NCBI RefSeq assembly: GCF_036884655.1
Contig: NC_088340.1
Coordinates: 29,514,501-29,578,500, forward strand
From: Musa acuminata AAA Group
Lineage: Eukaryota; Streptophyta; Magnoliopsida; Zingiberales; Musaceae
Reading direction: 5' to 3'
Length of the DNA stretch: 64,000 bases
Shown here: one piece after another, positions 33,142-44,835 of the stretch
How the letters are laid out: each line of letters starts with the position of its first letter
How positions within the stretch are numbered: the stretch's first letter is position 1
Position numbers and translations under genes: made by a program
Notes under the pieces: model-generated
Told to the model about the DNA's origin: nothing
Database searches by the model: none
What the model saw: the letters and a program-made list of their open reading frames with translations, nothing else

Positions 33142-33535
33142 TGTTAGGACTCTAGCTAGAGGAGTCCTAATTGAGAGGGACATTCATGTAAAACCTACCT
33201 AAGTCGACCCCTATTAAAGAGGTGAAGAGGCCGGCTAGGGTTAGGAGGTTGTTTCTTAGAGAAGAATAAGGAGTTGTAAAGGAATAGGAGTCTTGAGTAT
33301 GAGTCCTATTAGGAGTTGGTTAGAAGTAGGAGTCTTAAGTAGGAGTCATATTAGGAGTTAGGGTTTAGAAGCCCTATAAATAGTCATGAATTTCTCCTCT
33401 TTTCATAAGCAATAGATGAATCTTTTCTGCAGCCTTTGAGCAACAACTTGGAGGGAGGAACCCCTATAGAGTTCCAAGGAGGCCGATCCCCTAAAGAGAT
33501 CAACCCCAAGTTTAAAATCTGTAAGGGTTCTAATA
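33142..33535 (+). repeat. G3 3' LTR
   Basis: 394 bp; its terminal TAACA is mutated to TAATA. TSD GCTTT follows. Confidence 0.95.
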
Positions 33536-33540
33536 GCTTT

Positions 33541-35801
33541 ATGATTTCATCAATTCGGAGTGATCACGGTGGCGAATTTCAAAACCGTGACTTTCAAAAT
33601 TTTTGTGAAGTTAATGGATACAATCACAACTTCTCCACTCCGAGAAATCCTCAACAAAATGGAGTAGTTGAAAGAAAAAATAGAAACTTACAAGAAATGG
33701 CAAGAACGATGTTAAATGAACATAGTCTACCCAAGTATTTTTGGGCCGAAGCCGTGAATATGGCTTGCTACATCATGAATAGGGTTCTAATAAGATCATC
33801 CCTATCAAAAACTCCCTATGAATTATGGAATAACAAAAAACCAAATGTTTCCTATTTTAAAGATTTCGGTTGTAAATGCTTTATTTTGAATGAAAGGGAT
33901 GCCTTAGGAAAATTTGATGCTAAATCTGATGAAGGCATTTTTCTTGGTTACTCTTCCGTTTCTAAGGCTTTTTAAGTTTTTAACAAAAGAACCTTAGTAA
34001 TAGAAGAGTCTATTCATAGTAGTTTTTAATGAAATTTCTGATTTAAAGAAAAATGATTTTGATGATGATCTTGGTTTTGATAATTTGAATTTAAATGAAC
34101 CCCTCCTCAAAATAGCAACTTGGATGCACCTTCTTCTGAAATTTCCCTACCCAAGGAATGGAAGTATATAGATGCTCATCCAAAGGAGCTAATTATAGGA
34201 GATACATCAAAAGGGGTTCAAACTCGTTCCTATTTCAAGAATTTTTGTGCTAATACCGCTTTCCTTTCTCAAATCGAACATAAATGCATTAACGAGGCCT
34301 TAAAAGATGATTTTTGGGTTATTGCAATGCAAGAGGAATTAAATTAATTTGAGAGGAATAAGGTATGAAAGCTTGTTCCTAGACCTAGTGACCATTTAGT
34401 CATTGGTACTAAATGGGTCTTTAGAAACAAGCAAGATGAAAATGGTATCGTGGTTAGAAATAAGGCTAGATTAGTGGCCAAAGGTTTCAACCAAGAAGAA
34501 GGTACCGACTATGAAGAAACCTTCGCTCCTGTGGCAAGATTAGAAGCCATTAGGATGCTCCTTGCCTATGCTAGTAGTAATAATTTTAAATTATTTTAAA
34601 TGGATGTCAAAAGTGCCTTCTTGAATGGTTTTATTTCCGAAGAAGTATATGTCGAACAACCTCCCGGATTTGAAAATTCTCTTCTTCCTAATCATGTATT
34701 CAAATTGACTAAGTCTCTCTATGGCTTGAAACAAGCTCCTAGAGCTTGGTATGAAAGGCTTAGTTCCTTTCTTATTTTAAATAATTTTAACAAAGGCAAG
34801 GTTGATACTACATTGTTTATCAATATTTTAAAAATAATTTTCTTATTGTGCAAATTTATGTTGACGATATTAGTTTTGGCTCTTCGGATGAATCACTATG
34901 TGAATCATTTACCAAATGTATGAGTCATGAATTTGAAATGAGTTTAATGGGTGAATTAACCTTCTTTTTAGGATTACAAATCAAACAACTTAGTGATGGT
35001 ATATTTCTTAACCAATCTAAATATACATTAGAATTGTTAAAATGATTTAACATGGATAATTCAAAAGTAATAAACACCCCTATGAGTACTTCGACTAAGT
35101 TAAATATGGATGAAAATAGTAAAAATTTCGATCAAAAAACATATAGGGGAATGATAGGTAGTCTACTCTACCTCACCGCGACTAGACCGGATATTATGTT
35201 TAGTGTAGGACTTTGCGTCAGGTTTTAATCTAATCCTAAATTATCTCATCTTAAGAGTGTTAAAAGAATATTTAGGTATCTTAAAGGAACTCCAAATTTA
35301 GGATTATGGTATCCAAAATCTGAAAAATTCGATTTAATAGCTTATGCAGATGCCGATTTTGGCGGATGCAGGATAGATAGAAAAAGTACATCCGGAACAT
35401 GCCAATTTTTAGGACATGCACTTGTTTCTTGAACTTCCAAGAAACAAAATTCAGTTGCACTATCTACGGTGGAAGTCGAATACATTGCTGCAAGTGCATA
35501 TTGTGCACAAGTTGTTTGGATGAAAAATATATTAGAAGACTATGAAATTCACTTCAAAAACGTTCCCATAAAATGTGATAATACTAATGCCATATGTCTT
35601 ACCAAAAATCCAATTCAGCACTCTAGAACTAAGCATATCGATATTAGACATCATTTCATACGTGATCATGTCCTTAACAATAATGTTGTTTTAGAATTTA
35701 TTAACACAAAGCATCAATTGGCAGATATTTTTACAAAAGCCTTAAATGAAGACCAATTTGAATTCATTAGAAGGGAACTAGGCATGTTAAATTGTCCATG
35801 A
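33541..35801 (+). pseudogene. Copia A pol, part 2: integrase end, RT, RNase H
   Basis: Continues the integrase across G3 with SIRSDHGGEFQNRDF (second catalytic Asp), PQQNGVVERKN (catalytic Glu) and FLGYSS. RT follows with [31 protein letters not shown], the MDVKSAFLNG block, LYGLKQAPRAWYERL and, after a frameshift near 34830, IYVDD at 34848. RNase H shows YADADFGG, a STVEVEYIAAS block and CDNTNAICLTKNPIQHSRTK, ending LGMLNCP. Stops occur at 33973, near 34025, 34597, 35043, 35226 and 35430. All catalytic motifs are still recognisable. Confidence 0.92.
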
Positions 35802-35997
35802 AAATAAGCATGTTTGAATATATTTTCCAAAAAATGTCTTATCCTTTTCCGTTCTTCTATGGATTTGACTTCATCATTCTCCTTCGATTCAAAACGACAT
35901 ATTGAAGTACAACTCATTATCTTAACCTATCTTGAGTCAAACACCTCTGAAAAATAAAAGGGGGAAGAGAGAATATTTTTTTTCTTCTTCCGCAGCA
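35802..35997 (+). other. Spacer between Copia A pol and ORF2 control region
   Basis: Short AT-rich sequence containing AAAAGGGGGAAGAGAG (35957-35972), a polypurine-like tract. No gene seen. Confidence 0.65.
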
Positions 35998-36110
35998 CGG
36001 TAGTGGTGGCACTGCCAGAACCGACGGTAGCACTGCCTAAGCGCTCGGGCGCCAGGCGGTGGCACCGCTCGGTTTGGCGGTGGCACCACTCGAGACACCC
36101 TTTAAATACC
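35998..36110 (+). promoter_or_regulatory. Candidate internal promoter upstream of A ORF2
   Basis: Boxes GGTAGTGGTGGCACTGCC, GGCGGTGGCACCGCT and GGCGGTGGCACCACT, then CCCTTTAAATACC (36098-36110), then one more GGCGGTGACACCGCC and about 240 bp of pyrimidine-rich leader to the ORF2 ATG. The order matches B (21536-21660) and the LTR promoters. Inference from layout. Confidence 0.5.
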
Positions 36111-36352
36111 GAAGGGTTAGGGCCGGCGGTGACACCGCCCCCAACCCGTGAAGGCCTCCCTCAAACTCTCCCAAAAACTTCCTAACTCCCATTCTAACCT
36201 CTAGAAGTCTTGGAGAGGGATTCTTATTGGTCCAAGCTCTCCATCCTCCAAGAAACACTCCACAAGGTAAAATCTTTCCTTCCTCTTCTCATTTTTTTTA
36301 CCTACTCATTACAATTTCATATTTCTTTTTGATCTATCATCTTGTCTAGATA

Positions 36353-37470
36353 ATGGCTCCTAAGATATCAAAAGGGAAAAGGATTGAAGGAGATTCATAT
36401 GATCACGATCTTTTTAGATCCAAAGAATTGGCCCTTAGGTTTCCAAAATTCGAAACAAGAGGTATCCATAAGGGTAAACACTTTATCTCGATGAACTAGG
36501 AAATTTAGAACTCATTAGGTGGTTCGCTCAACTAGAGGCCCTACCTCTCCTACAAATAAATGAACCAATTTATCCTAGGTTAGTTAGGCTCTTTTATGCA
36601 AACTTGTGGGTAGATAACGATAGCCTAAGTACTTACCTTTTAGGAAAACAAATTAAGATTTTTTATAGTACTATTTATGAACTTATTGGAATCAGTGAAA
36701 AAGATAGGGGTTGCTATTTTAGAGGTAAATGGGATGTTAATATAATAGGAGCAACTTACACCGAAGCTGTCGAAACTATTTTTGCAAACTCGGACCTCGG
36801 AATAATACCTAAGAGTTGTGAACACTTACTACCTTTTAACTCTAAAATTCTTCATCATATCATAACAAGCATACTATTCCCTAAGCAATTTCATCTTGAT
36901 GAAATGAGTCAAATAGAGATAAGCACCATTTATTGGATTATGACCGGTCAACATAACTGTTTTGGATACTCAATCCGGCAACACATGCAGGATATTATAG
37001 CTAAAGATACTATGTTGCCTTATGGGGGGTTAATCACTAGATTTCTTATTGCCCATGATATTTGTATCCCACCCGATGAAGAAACAATTCAAAGTGACAG
37101 ATATAACATCATCAATAAAAATCTACTAAAAAGACTTAGGTGCACATTTAACAATGGAATATGGGTAAGGCAACCTAGAAGGACTGATCCTATTCCTCCA
37201 CCAGTAGAACACCCAGAAACACCAATTCTTAGGGGAAATGAATCTCCTCCTCCTAGTCCCTTTGGCGCAGCACCTTCAGCTCCTGTTTCATCCTCTGAAG
37301 GACTCATTATGGCAGAACTGTCTCAGATCAAATTCCAACAAGACCAACTCAAATCGCAGCAAAAACAAATTCAACTCCAACAAATTAAAATTTTGAAGGA
37401 ACTACGACAAATGAATAAAAAAATAGATGTTATGTATCAGCACTATGGATTACCTCCTAGGATTAATTGA
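36353..37470 (+). pseudogene. ORF2 of Copia A (one frameshift)
   Basis: Starts MAPKISKGKRIEGDSY. After IHKGKH (about 36480) one base is lost and the frame changes; from 36604 it is open to 37470 for 288 codons. It matches B ORF2 throughout: INEPIYPRLVRLFYAN, GCYFRGKWDVN, CEHLLPFNSKILHHIITSIL, and the C-terminal coiled coil (QQDQLKSQQKQIQLQQIKIL). The linker is Pro-rich. B has an intact frame. The same gene in two elements with very different LTRs argues that it is a stable part of this lineage. Function not known to me. Confidence 0.88.
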
Positions 37471-38193
37471 TGTATCTTTCTATTCTGTCCTATTTTCTCT
37501 TAATATCAAGTTCGAAACTTGTCATCTTTTGAACAAAAACTGAACCTTCTTTTTATATGTATTTTTAAAAATTCTGGATATATGCTGATTTTTTTTTTCT
37601 GAATGAATGCTGATATTTTTTTTTCGGATGAATGCTGATTTTTTAAAGATGAATTCTGGATAAATATTTTTGGCAAATTTGAATGATTAATCTTAATACT
37701 GAATTCTCTCTCATATGAATTTATGATCACAAATTGTGTGCTTCAAAGTCTCATCCTTTTTTTTTGTTGATGACAAAGGGGGAGAAAAGTGATGACTAGT
37801 ACCATTTTGATAGCATGACTTGCAAAAGCTTGTGTAATACGAATGTCTTATATGCCTTGCAAAATCTTGGAGAATATCACAAGATTGATTGATCATATTG
37901 AAAGCATGCCTTACTTCAATATCATGAAATTCATATTGAAAATCTTTATCTCCTGTCGTAATAAAAATCGTCCCTTATCATTCGACTTAAAAATGATTTT
38001 CATCGAAGTTTCGTATTTACTTATGCTTAATGAGAATAACGATAAGTTCAACGGTTAGAACTTATCGGTTTATGCTTGAATTCAATGGGATGAAATTCAA
38101 GTGTTTTTATCTTCTCATAATATGGCATATAGATAGGGGGAGTTATGTTTAACTCCGTCATCAATTGATTGTCATCATCAAAAAGGGGGAGAT
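37471..38193 (+). other. Copia A 3' untranslated region with two polypurine tracts
   Basis: AT-rich. GACAAAGGGGGAGAAAAG at about 37774-37791 and CAAAAAGGGGGAGAT at 38179-38193, the latter abutting the LTR. Repeated TTTTTTTTCTGAATGAATGC-like units occur at 37580-37650. No gene seen. Confidence 0.8.
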
Positions 38194-39439
38194 TGTTGAA
38201 TCTCGGATTTTGATGATAAAATCAATTGATGGGTTAATTGATCTAATCCATATTATTGAGTTAAATGTGCAGGATTAACTACAATAATTAGAAAACATAA
38301 AGTAAGAATACTAGAGTCAAGTTCGATGGACGTTTAAGAGTCTAAAGAATCGTCGAAGATACTACCGGAACCAACCGAGAAGAAATCGGGAACCTGTCGG
38401 AATTTTTGGAAGTTCGCCGAGAGATCGTCGGAAGTTCGCGGAGATCACCGAGAAGGCTCGGCTACTCGTTGAAGTCGTCACAAGATTGGGAGCTTGCTGG
38501 GAGTCCGTCGGAAGAAATCTGAGGGCATATCGGAAGTCCGCCGGAAGTTCGTCGGAAAGCTCGCCGGAACAAGACTTGACGTTCGCGGTCGAAAACTTGC
38601 TTGGGATATTTTTTGTTATGTAGTTCTCATGTAATTAGGATTAGGATTAAAAGATAATCCTATATCCTGGTTAGGGGCCAATTGGGCCCAAAATTAGACT
38701 TGGTTTGGGCTGAACTTAAAGCCCAACCTGTGAACTGCCACCGCCAGACTAGCGATGGCACCGCCCAGCACCTGAGAGCTAGGCAGTGGTACCGCCAGTA
38801 CATTGTCAGTGTCAGACACTAACAGGCGATGGCCCCGCCACTGACAGGCGGTGGCACCACCAGCATCGGGAACCAAAGAGAATTCAAATTTTGGAGCCCA
38901 AATTTGAATCCTCTTTAGGCTTATAAATACTCCTCAATTCTCAGCTGAGATTACAACTTTTTGAGAAGCAATTGATTGAGAGAAAGGTCTTAGAAAAGTC
39001 TTAGCAAGTCTTGTTTTCAATTTGCTAGAGTGTTCACCTCCTTCTTTCTTGCTGAAAATTTATAAGAGTGTGAACCGCTTGTAAAAGGTTGTAAGAGGGG
39101 TATTTGCCCTTCCCCTTCAAGAGATTTGCTAGTGAAAGGTGTGAGCCTCATCGAAGAGGGCCTCGCAAGTGGATGTAGGTCATTTGACCGAACCACTTTA
39201 AAATTGGCGTGATCTCTGGTTTGCATTTTCTTATTGCTATTTACATTACTACAAACCTTCTTTCATGCTTTATTTCCTCATTACCTTTGTTGCACACCTT
39301 TACGAATACGCTATCAAGTTAAGCACTTCCGAGTTCGATTTTTATCATACGAAAGATTTGTCAAAATCGACGTTTTAATCCGCTGCACTAATTCACCCCC
39401 CCCCCCCCCCCCCCTCTTAGTGCCGCTCCGATCTTAACA
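38194..39439 (+). repeat. Copia A 3' LTR
   Basis: TGTTGAATCTCGG...ATCTTAACA, 1246 bp, TATAAATA at 38922-38929. It carries a run of 19 C (39396-39414) before CTCTTAGTGC, and TSD AAAGC follows. Clearly diverged from the 5' LTR. Confidence 0.95.
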
Positions 39440-41030
39440 AAAGCCACTACATGCTTTAGGCAAAACCTTCTCTATTTGTTGTGTGCAAATCGTCATTACG
39501 TCGCCCCCACGTTTCCCGTGCAGTATCACCTGTTTCTCCTTACTATAAAATTTCATAATTAGTTTCATAAAATTTCAAGAAACATCACCTAATGTCATCA
39601 ACCATTTAATTCTGAGCATGGCCTCATGATCATCAAGAGGGAGGAGGAAGAAATATATAATTATCTCTTGGTCCTACAGCAGTAGTTTCGCTCGCGGGCA
39701 TCTTTGGTCATACTTTAGGGTCCTACCGTCGACGACCTTTACATCAGACTTGCTGCAACCTTCGATGTGGAGTGCCATTCGAGTTGTAACCTTACTATTT
39801 ATGAAGTTATTAGTGCTGCTTGTATCGATGAGAATAGTGATCGATTGTTGTTTGAGAAGGCCTCCAACTTTCATCGTTTGCGGGTTTGAGTAGCCAGCTA
39901 GTGCGTGTACCGTAACATCGGTCGGTTGTGGCTCTTCTTCCGCATCTTCTTCTTTATGTTCAAGGCTCTCTTCTAGATGTTCAATGACCTCTTCTTCTAC
40001 TAGTTCAATCATAAGAAATCTCCCTTTACTACAACAATGCTCACGGCTCTACGACTCGTTGTAGTGCCAACATAACCCCTTCGCATATCGCTCCCGAAGC
40101 TCTTCTCTTGTCAACCTTTTTAGTGCAGGGACTCGATCGACGGTAGGGGGGTCTAAGGGCTTTAGTATTGCTGGTCGAGGAGCGACTCTAGTCCTCCAAG
40201 CTTCATGGTTCAATCGCACCTCTTGATGTCATGCGAAAGAGATGGCTACCATAAGCGTGTATGATTATTACGCTTTAACTTCTCCCCGAATCTTAGGCTT
40301 CAAGCCCTCAATGAAGGTCCCCAATAGCTATTTTTGAGATCAATCATGAGTTTGATTAGATAATCTTTCAAACCTAGTTTAGTACTCTTGAATGGTGGAG
40401 GTTTGTTGGATCTTTGCTAGTTGTCCATCGATGTTCTCGTAATCGATTGGTCCGAAGCGGATCAGCAGTCCTTCTTTAAATTATCGCCATTAGACGACTC
40501 CATGAGTGTGTTCAAACTATTCAAACCATTATATGGCATCCCCTTTAAGATGTATAGCTATAATTTTCACCATAGATGCGTCCATGTTTTTGTGGTACCG
40601 AAAATATCACTCCGCGCACGAGATCCAACCAATCGGGTCTCCTTCTTCCCATCTAGGGAAGTCCACCCTCATACGTGGATAATTGGGATCGATCATATAA
40701 CCTCCCCTCTCTTGAAAGTCATCCCTTTAGGCTTTGTGCGATTGGTTAGAGTTCTTCCCTTGATGTGATTTCTTCGGGCTTGGTACGATTGGTTAGAGCT
40801 CTCCCCTTGATGTGATTTCTTCAGGCTTGGTGGTTGGCCCAAACTAAGTTCGGTAAAGAGAGTCCGAATCTTATCTTCCATTCGCGTCTCGAAGGCTTCG
40901 AATTTAGCATTGATTACCTTCTTAGATACTATAGTATATGCCTCCAAATATGTGATATTAAGATCCCTCTTTTGTTGTCGGGTTAAAGGCATGTATAGGT
41001 TGAGAGAAGTGATGGTCAAAAGGGTTGGTG
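39440..41030 (-). pseudogene. G1 gag, protease and start of pol
   Basis: Minus strand. Gag starts MPLTRQQKRDLNITYLEAY (about 40991). A 47-bp tandem duplication (40731-40824) within gag shifts the frame. The C-terminal gag and protease at 39674-40012 read [17 protein letters not shown] and [14 protein letters not shown]; the catalytic DTG is DTS. The rest continues to 39440, where A interrupts. Homologous to G3 29895-31300. Confidence 0.88.
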
Positions 41031-42254
41031 GATTGGTAGATGTAGATTACGATTTAGGCTTATTTTGTGGCTGCTTTGGGTGTAGTTTGAGGGTATGGTA
41101 TGGTGGAGTTTTAGGACTGTGGATGAAAGTTTTAGATTTGTGGTAGATGACAACAAAGATTTGATAGAAATCAATAGAAGTTGCTGCAGGTATGTGTTGT
41201 CTTGTAAGAGCAGAATTATCATCGAATAAACAATGGTTTTTTGATAAAATTTTCACCAAAAACTTAAGAAATTTGAGGAGAGAATTGATAGAAAAATATT
41301 AATTTATATGACAGCAAGGATGTCCAATTTAATCAAGAAAATTTTGGCAGTATAATAGCAAGGAAATTGGTGCAAGTTATGATAGTAGAATTCTCATCGA
41401 AAAATTTCAGCAGTTTACAACGAAAATTTACAGTAACACAAAATCATTTTTAGAGATGAATTCCTTAATAAATCAATCTTAGATTTGAAGCCAAGATGAT
41501 CTATAAAGTGTATAATAAATTTCATTCAAAAAAGATTACAAATAGATGAGTTAAGGCAACAATATGCGGCTGAAATTTTCTATCGCACAGATTTTCAAGT
41601 GTAGCAGATTAGATGTAAAAGATCAGTAGTTTATATTGAGAATTTTTTGACAAAACTAAAGGAAAATCTACTGTTAGGAAGTGTTAAAGTATCAAAAAAA
41701 ATTTATAGAGATTTGGACAGAAAAAATTATAGTAGCAAGATCAAACAAATTGTACTCTACGGTTGAAATTTTACAGTATAGATTTTCAAGTATAGCAGCA
41801 TAGACGTAAAAGATCAATGGTTTATATTAAGAATTTTTTGACAAAACCAAAGGAAAATCTGCTGTTAGGAAGTGTCAAAGATGTCATAAAAATTTTATAG
41901 AGATTTGGATAGAAAAAATATAGTAGGAAGATCAAATAGATTGTGCTATGTGGTTGGAATTCTGCAATGTATCTTTCGTCGTAGAGATGAAAACTTTGCG
42001 ATGAAAAATTTATGCAGCAATATAGGAACAATTTTTTTTTTAGATTTTCGAATAAGGATAACTAAATTGCGGTAGCAGTAAAGTAGGAAACCAGAACCTA
42101 TTGCAATTCACGGGGGGATCAAAGGATGATATGCAGTGGTGGAGATGATGGCAGAATTTGACAATGATCTTTTAAGCAATTGTGGGAATTGCTTTGGGCG
42201 GTTGTAGAGGGCTAATGGATGGCTAGAGAAGGGCAACGAGATGCCAAGAATGCT
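41031..42254 (-). other. G1 5' leader
   Basis: AT-rich, with no gene. It contains a diverged direct duplication of about 200 bp: the pair GTAGCAGATTAGATGTAAAAG (about 41600) and GCAGCATAGACGTAAAAG (about 41795), each followed by AAAATCTACTGTTAGGAAGTG-type sequence. Homologous to the G3 leader. Confidence 0.7.
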
Positions 42255-42268
42255 GCTCTAATACCAGG
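42255..42268 (-). other. Primer-binding site of G1
   Basis: CCTGGTATTAGAGC in element sense (one C-to-T change). Confidence 0.88.
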
Positions 42269-42656
42269 TGTTAGAACCCTTGTAAATTTTAAACTTGGGG
42301 TTGATCTCTTTAGGGGATCGGCCTCCTTGGAACTCTATAGGGGTTCCTCCCTCTTAAGTTATTGCTCTGTAGAAAAGATTCATCTATTACCTATCAAAAG
42401 AGGATGAATATATGTTTATTTATATGGTTTCTAAACCCTAACTCCTAATATGACTCCTACTTAAGATCCTACTCAATTAAGACTCCTAATAGGACTCCTA
42501 CTCAAAACTCTTATTCCTTTACAACTCCTAATTCTTCTTTAAGAAATAACCTTCAAACCCTAGTCGGCCTCTTCACCTCTTTAATAAGGATCGATTTAGG
42601 TAAATTTTACATGAATGCCCTTTTCAATTAGGACTCTCCTAGCTAGAGTCCTAACA
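42269..42656 (-). repeat. G1 5' LTR
   Basis: 388 bp, TGTTAGAACCC...CCTAACA on the plus text, TATAAATA (element sense) at 42417-42424. TSD GATAG at 42657-42661. Confidence 0.93.
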
Positions 42657-42661
42657 GATAG

Positions 42662-44835
42662 AGTCTTAACAAGACTCCTCCTATCTATATGTTTTCTTAA
42701 AAATATGATAAACTTAAATTTAAAATAATGTGCTTTTAATGGTAGTCTTGAATTTAAGTTGAGTCAAATTTGATCTTGTTGATATTATCATTGTAAACTC
42801 AAATATTCAATTAAGTTTTAAATTTTAGAGAATAATTAACAAAAGTTAGTTATGAGTCACTACTAACAAAAAGATATAAAAGTATCATAAGTCTCCTTAT
42901 TCAACATATAAGCTAGATATAAATCACTACTTCTCCCCCTTTGGTTACTAGCAAAAAATATAAGTTACTTCTTTACCCTAGTTTTGTCATCAACAAAAAG
43001 AATGAAGTATATAAATCGTGAATGCAAAAAAGTCACAAAATGAATCTCAAAGTTATGAATATCGAGAAGTCAAGCAAAAGATTATAATTCATTTGGATAA
43101 ATCTCCCCCTTAGTCATCAGCAAAAAAAAAAGTATCATTAGAGAACAAATAGCAAAAAGTCTTTAATCATGCATTTGAAATATTCAAGATGCCTAATTTT
43201 TTCTAATAAAATTAAATTATTACTCACTTAGTTATTTAGTAAAAATATATACTAACTGATGTTTCATGTCAATGAAATCCAAAGATATATCATGATTGCT
43301 AACATGATCCTTAATAAAATGATGTCTAGTATCAATGTGCTTAATCCTAGAGTGTTGAATAGGATTCTTTGTCAAACAGATTGTACTAGTATTATTACAT
43401 TTTATAGAGATATTTTTTAGGCAAAGTTAGTAATCTTTTAAAGTATTTTTTATCCAAATTACTTACGCACAACATCTATCGTAATATATTCAGCTTCAAC
43501 CATAGATAGTACAATAGAGTTTTGCTTCTTGGATGACTAAGAAACAAGTATATGAGCTAGGAATTGACAATGTCTAGAAATACTTTCTCTATGTATTTTT
43601 CATCCTATGAAGTCAGCATTAGTATAAGCAATCAAATCAAAGTTATTAGATTTATGATACTATAACCCCATATTAGGCATTCTTTTTAAGTAGCTAATTT
43701 TTTTTTATTGCTTTATAGTGAGATTATTTAGGATTAGACTGAAATTTTACACAAAACCTAACACTAAACATTATATTTGGTCTAGTTGTAATAAGATATA
43801 ATAAACTACTTATAATGCCTCTATAAGCCTTTTGATCAAAATATTTTCCTTCATTGTCCATATCTAATTTAGTAAATATGTTAATTAGTGTATTGATGGC
43901 CTTAATATTATCCATGTAAAATCATTTTAATAGATAAAAAATATACTTGGTTTGACTAATGAAAAAACATCATTAGTTGCTTAATTTGTAATCGTAAGAA
44001 AAAAATCAATTCACTTATCAAGTTCATTTTAAATTTTTAGTTTATACTCTTGGTAAATGATTCATATAAAAATTCATTAGTAGAATAAAAAATAATATCA
44101 TCAACATAAATTTGAATAATAAAAAAATTATTTTTAAAATATTTAATAAATAATATAGTGTCGACCTTATATTTAAAAAGACTACTTTGAATAAGAAAAT
44201 AGCTAAGTCTCTCATATTAAACCCTAGGGGCTTGTTTCAACCTATATAGAGAGACTCAAACAATTTATAAACATGATTTAAAAAAAATATTTTCAAATCC
44301 AGGTGGTTGTTCAATATAAGCTTTTTTTTAATAAAATCACTAAGAAAAATATTTTTGACATCCATTTCAAATAATTTAAAATTTTTAAAATATGCATAGA
44401 TAAGAAATATCCTTATGGTTCAAGTCTAACCATAAGAGTGAAGGTTTCTTCATACTCTATACCCTCTTTTTAGTTAAAATATTTAGCCACTAATTTAATC
44501 TTATTTCGAGCTATGACACCTTATCTATCTTGCTTATTCATAAAAACTCCTTTAGTGACAATCACAAGATGATCACTAAGTCTAGAAACAAGCATTTAAA
44601 CTTTACTTCTTTCAAATTGATTTAGCTTTTCATGCATTGTCAAGACTCATGAGTCATCTTTAAGTGCATCATCAATACATTTAGGCTTAATTTAAGATAA
44701 AAAGATAACATTTGCATAAATATTTTTTAACGAAGAACGAATTTGAATACTTTTTGATGTATCTCTAATAATTAATTCTTTAATATGTGTATTATAATTT
44801 CATTCCTTGGGAAACGTTTTTTTGGAAGTAGATAT
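42662..44835 (-). pseudogene. Element D: 3' region, RNase H and RT remnants
   Basis: Minus strand. 42662-43480 is non-coding with polypurine-like tracts (near 42935 and 43102). 43480-43915 holds decayed RNase H and the RT end: TRPNIMFSVRFCVKFQSNP and MDNIKAINTLINIFTKLDMD. 43960-44600 matches the Copia RT (LYGLKQAP and MDVKSAFLNG regions visible as fragments). Many stops and frameshifts; the most decayed Copia in the window. Cut at 44835 by E. No full protein is possible. Confidence 0.8.

Larger units (their letters stand above)
28426..33535 (+). mobile_element. G3: Gypsy chromovirus-type element, internally deleted, nested in A
   Basis: LTRs at 28426-28819 and 33142-33535 (394 bp each) are flanked by GCTTC (28421-28425) and GCTTT (33536-33540), a duplication with one transition. 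PBS, leader, gag, protease, partial RT, RNase H, partial integrase, chromodomain-like tail and polypurine tract are present in order. About 18 LTR differences by eye (4-5 percent) make it older than B and C. The RT catalytic core and the N-terminal half of integrase are deleted at the same places as in G1. Confidence 0.95.
15844..39439 (+). mobile_element. Copia A: Sirevirus-type element with extra ORF, split by B and G3
   Basis: LTRs at 15844-16987 plus 25914-26006 (5') and 38194-39439 (3') are flanked by the perfect duplication AAAGC (15839-15843, 39440-39444). Own sequence totals about 9.6 kb: 5' LTR, PBS, gag, protease, integrase, RT, RNase H, ORF2, repeated polypurine tracts, 3' LTR. The Sirevirus assignment rests on the RT motif QMDVKSAFLNG-type sequence, the iMet PBS, multiple GGGGGAGA tracts and the extra 3' ORF. 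It is broken by several stops and frameshifts. B inserted in its 5' LTR and G3 in its integrase. Confidence 0.95.
3921..42656 (-). mobile_element. G1: Ty3/Gypsy element carrying three nested insertions
   Basis: LTRs at 3921-4327 and 42269-42656 are flanked by the perfect 5-bp duplication GATAG (3916-3920 and 42657-42661). The true G1 pieces are 3921-5329, 13936-14440, 15774-15843 and 39440-42656, roughly 5.2 kb in total, close to G3 (5.1 kb). It was entered by C, G2 and A, each with its own 5-bp duplication. The order in element sense is 5' LTR, leader, gag, protease, partial RT, RNase H, partial integrase, chromodomain-like tail, 3' LTR. All genes are broken. Confidence 0.92.
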
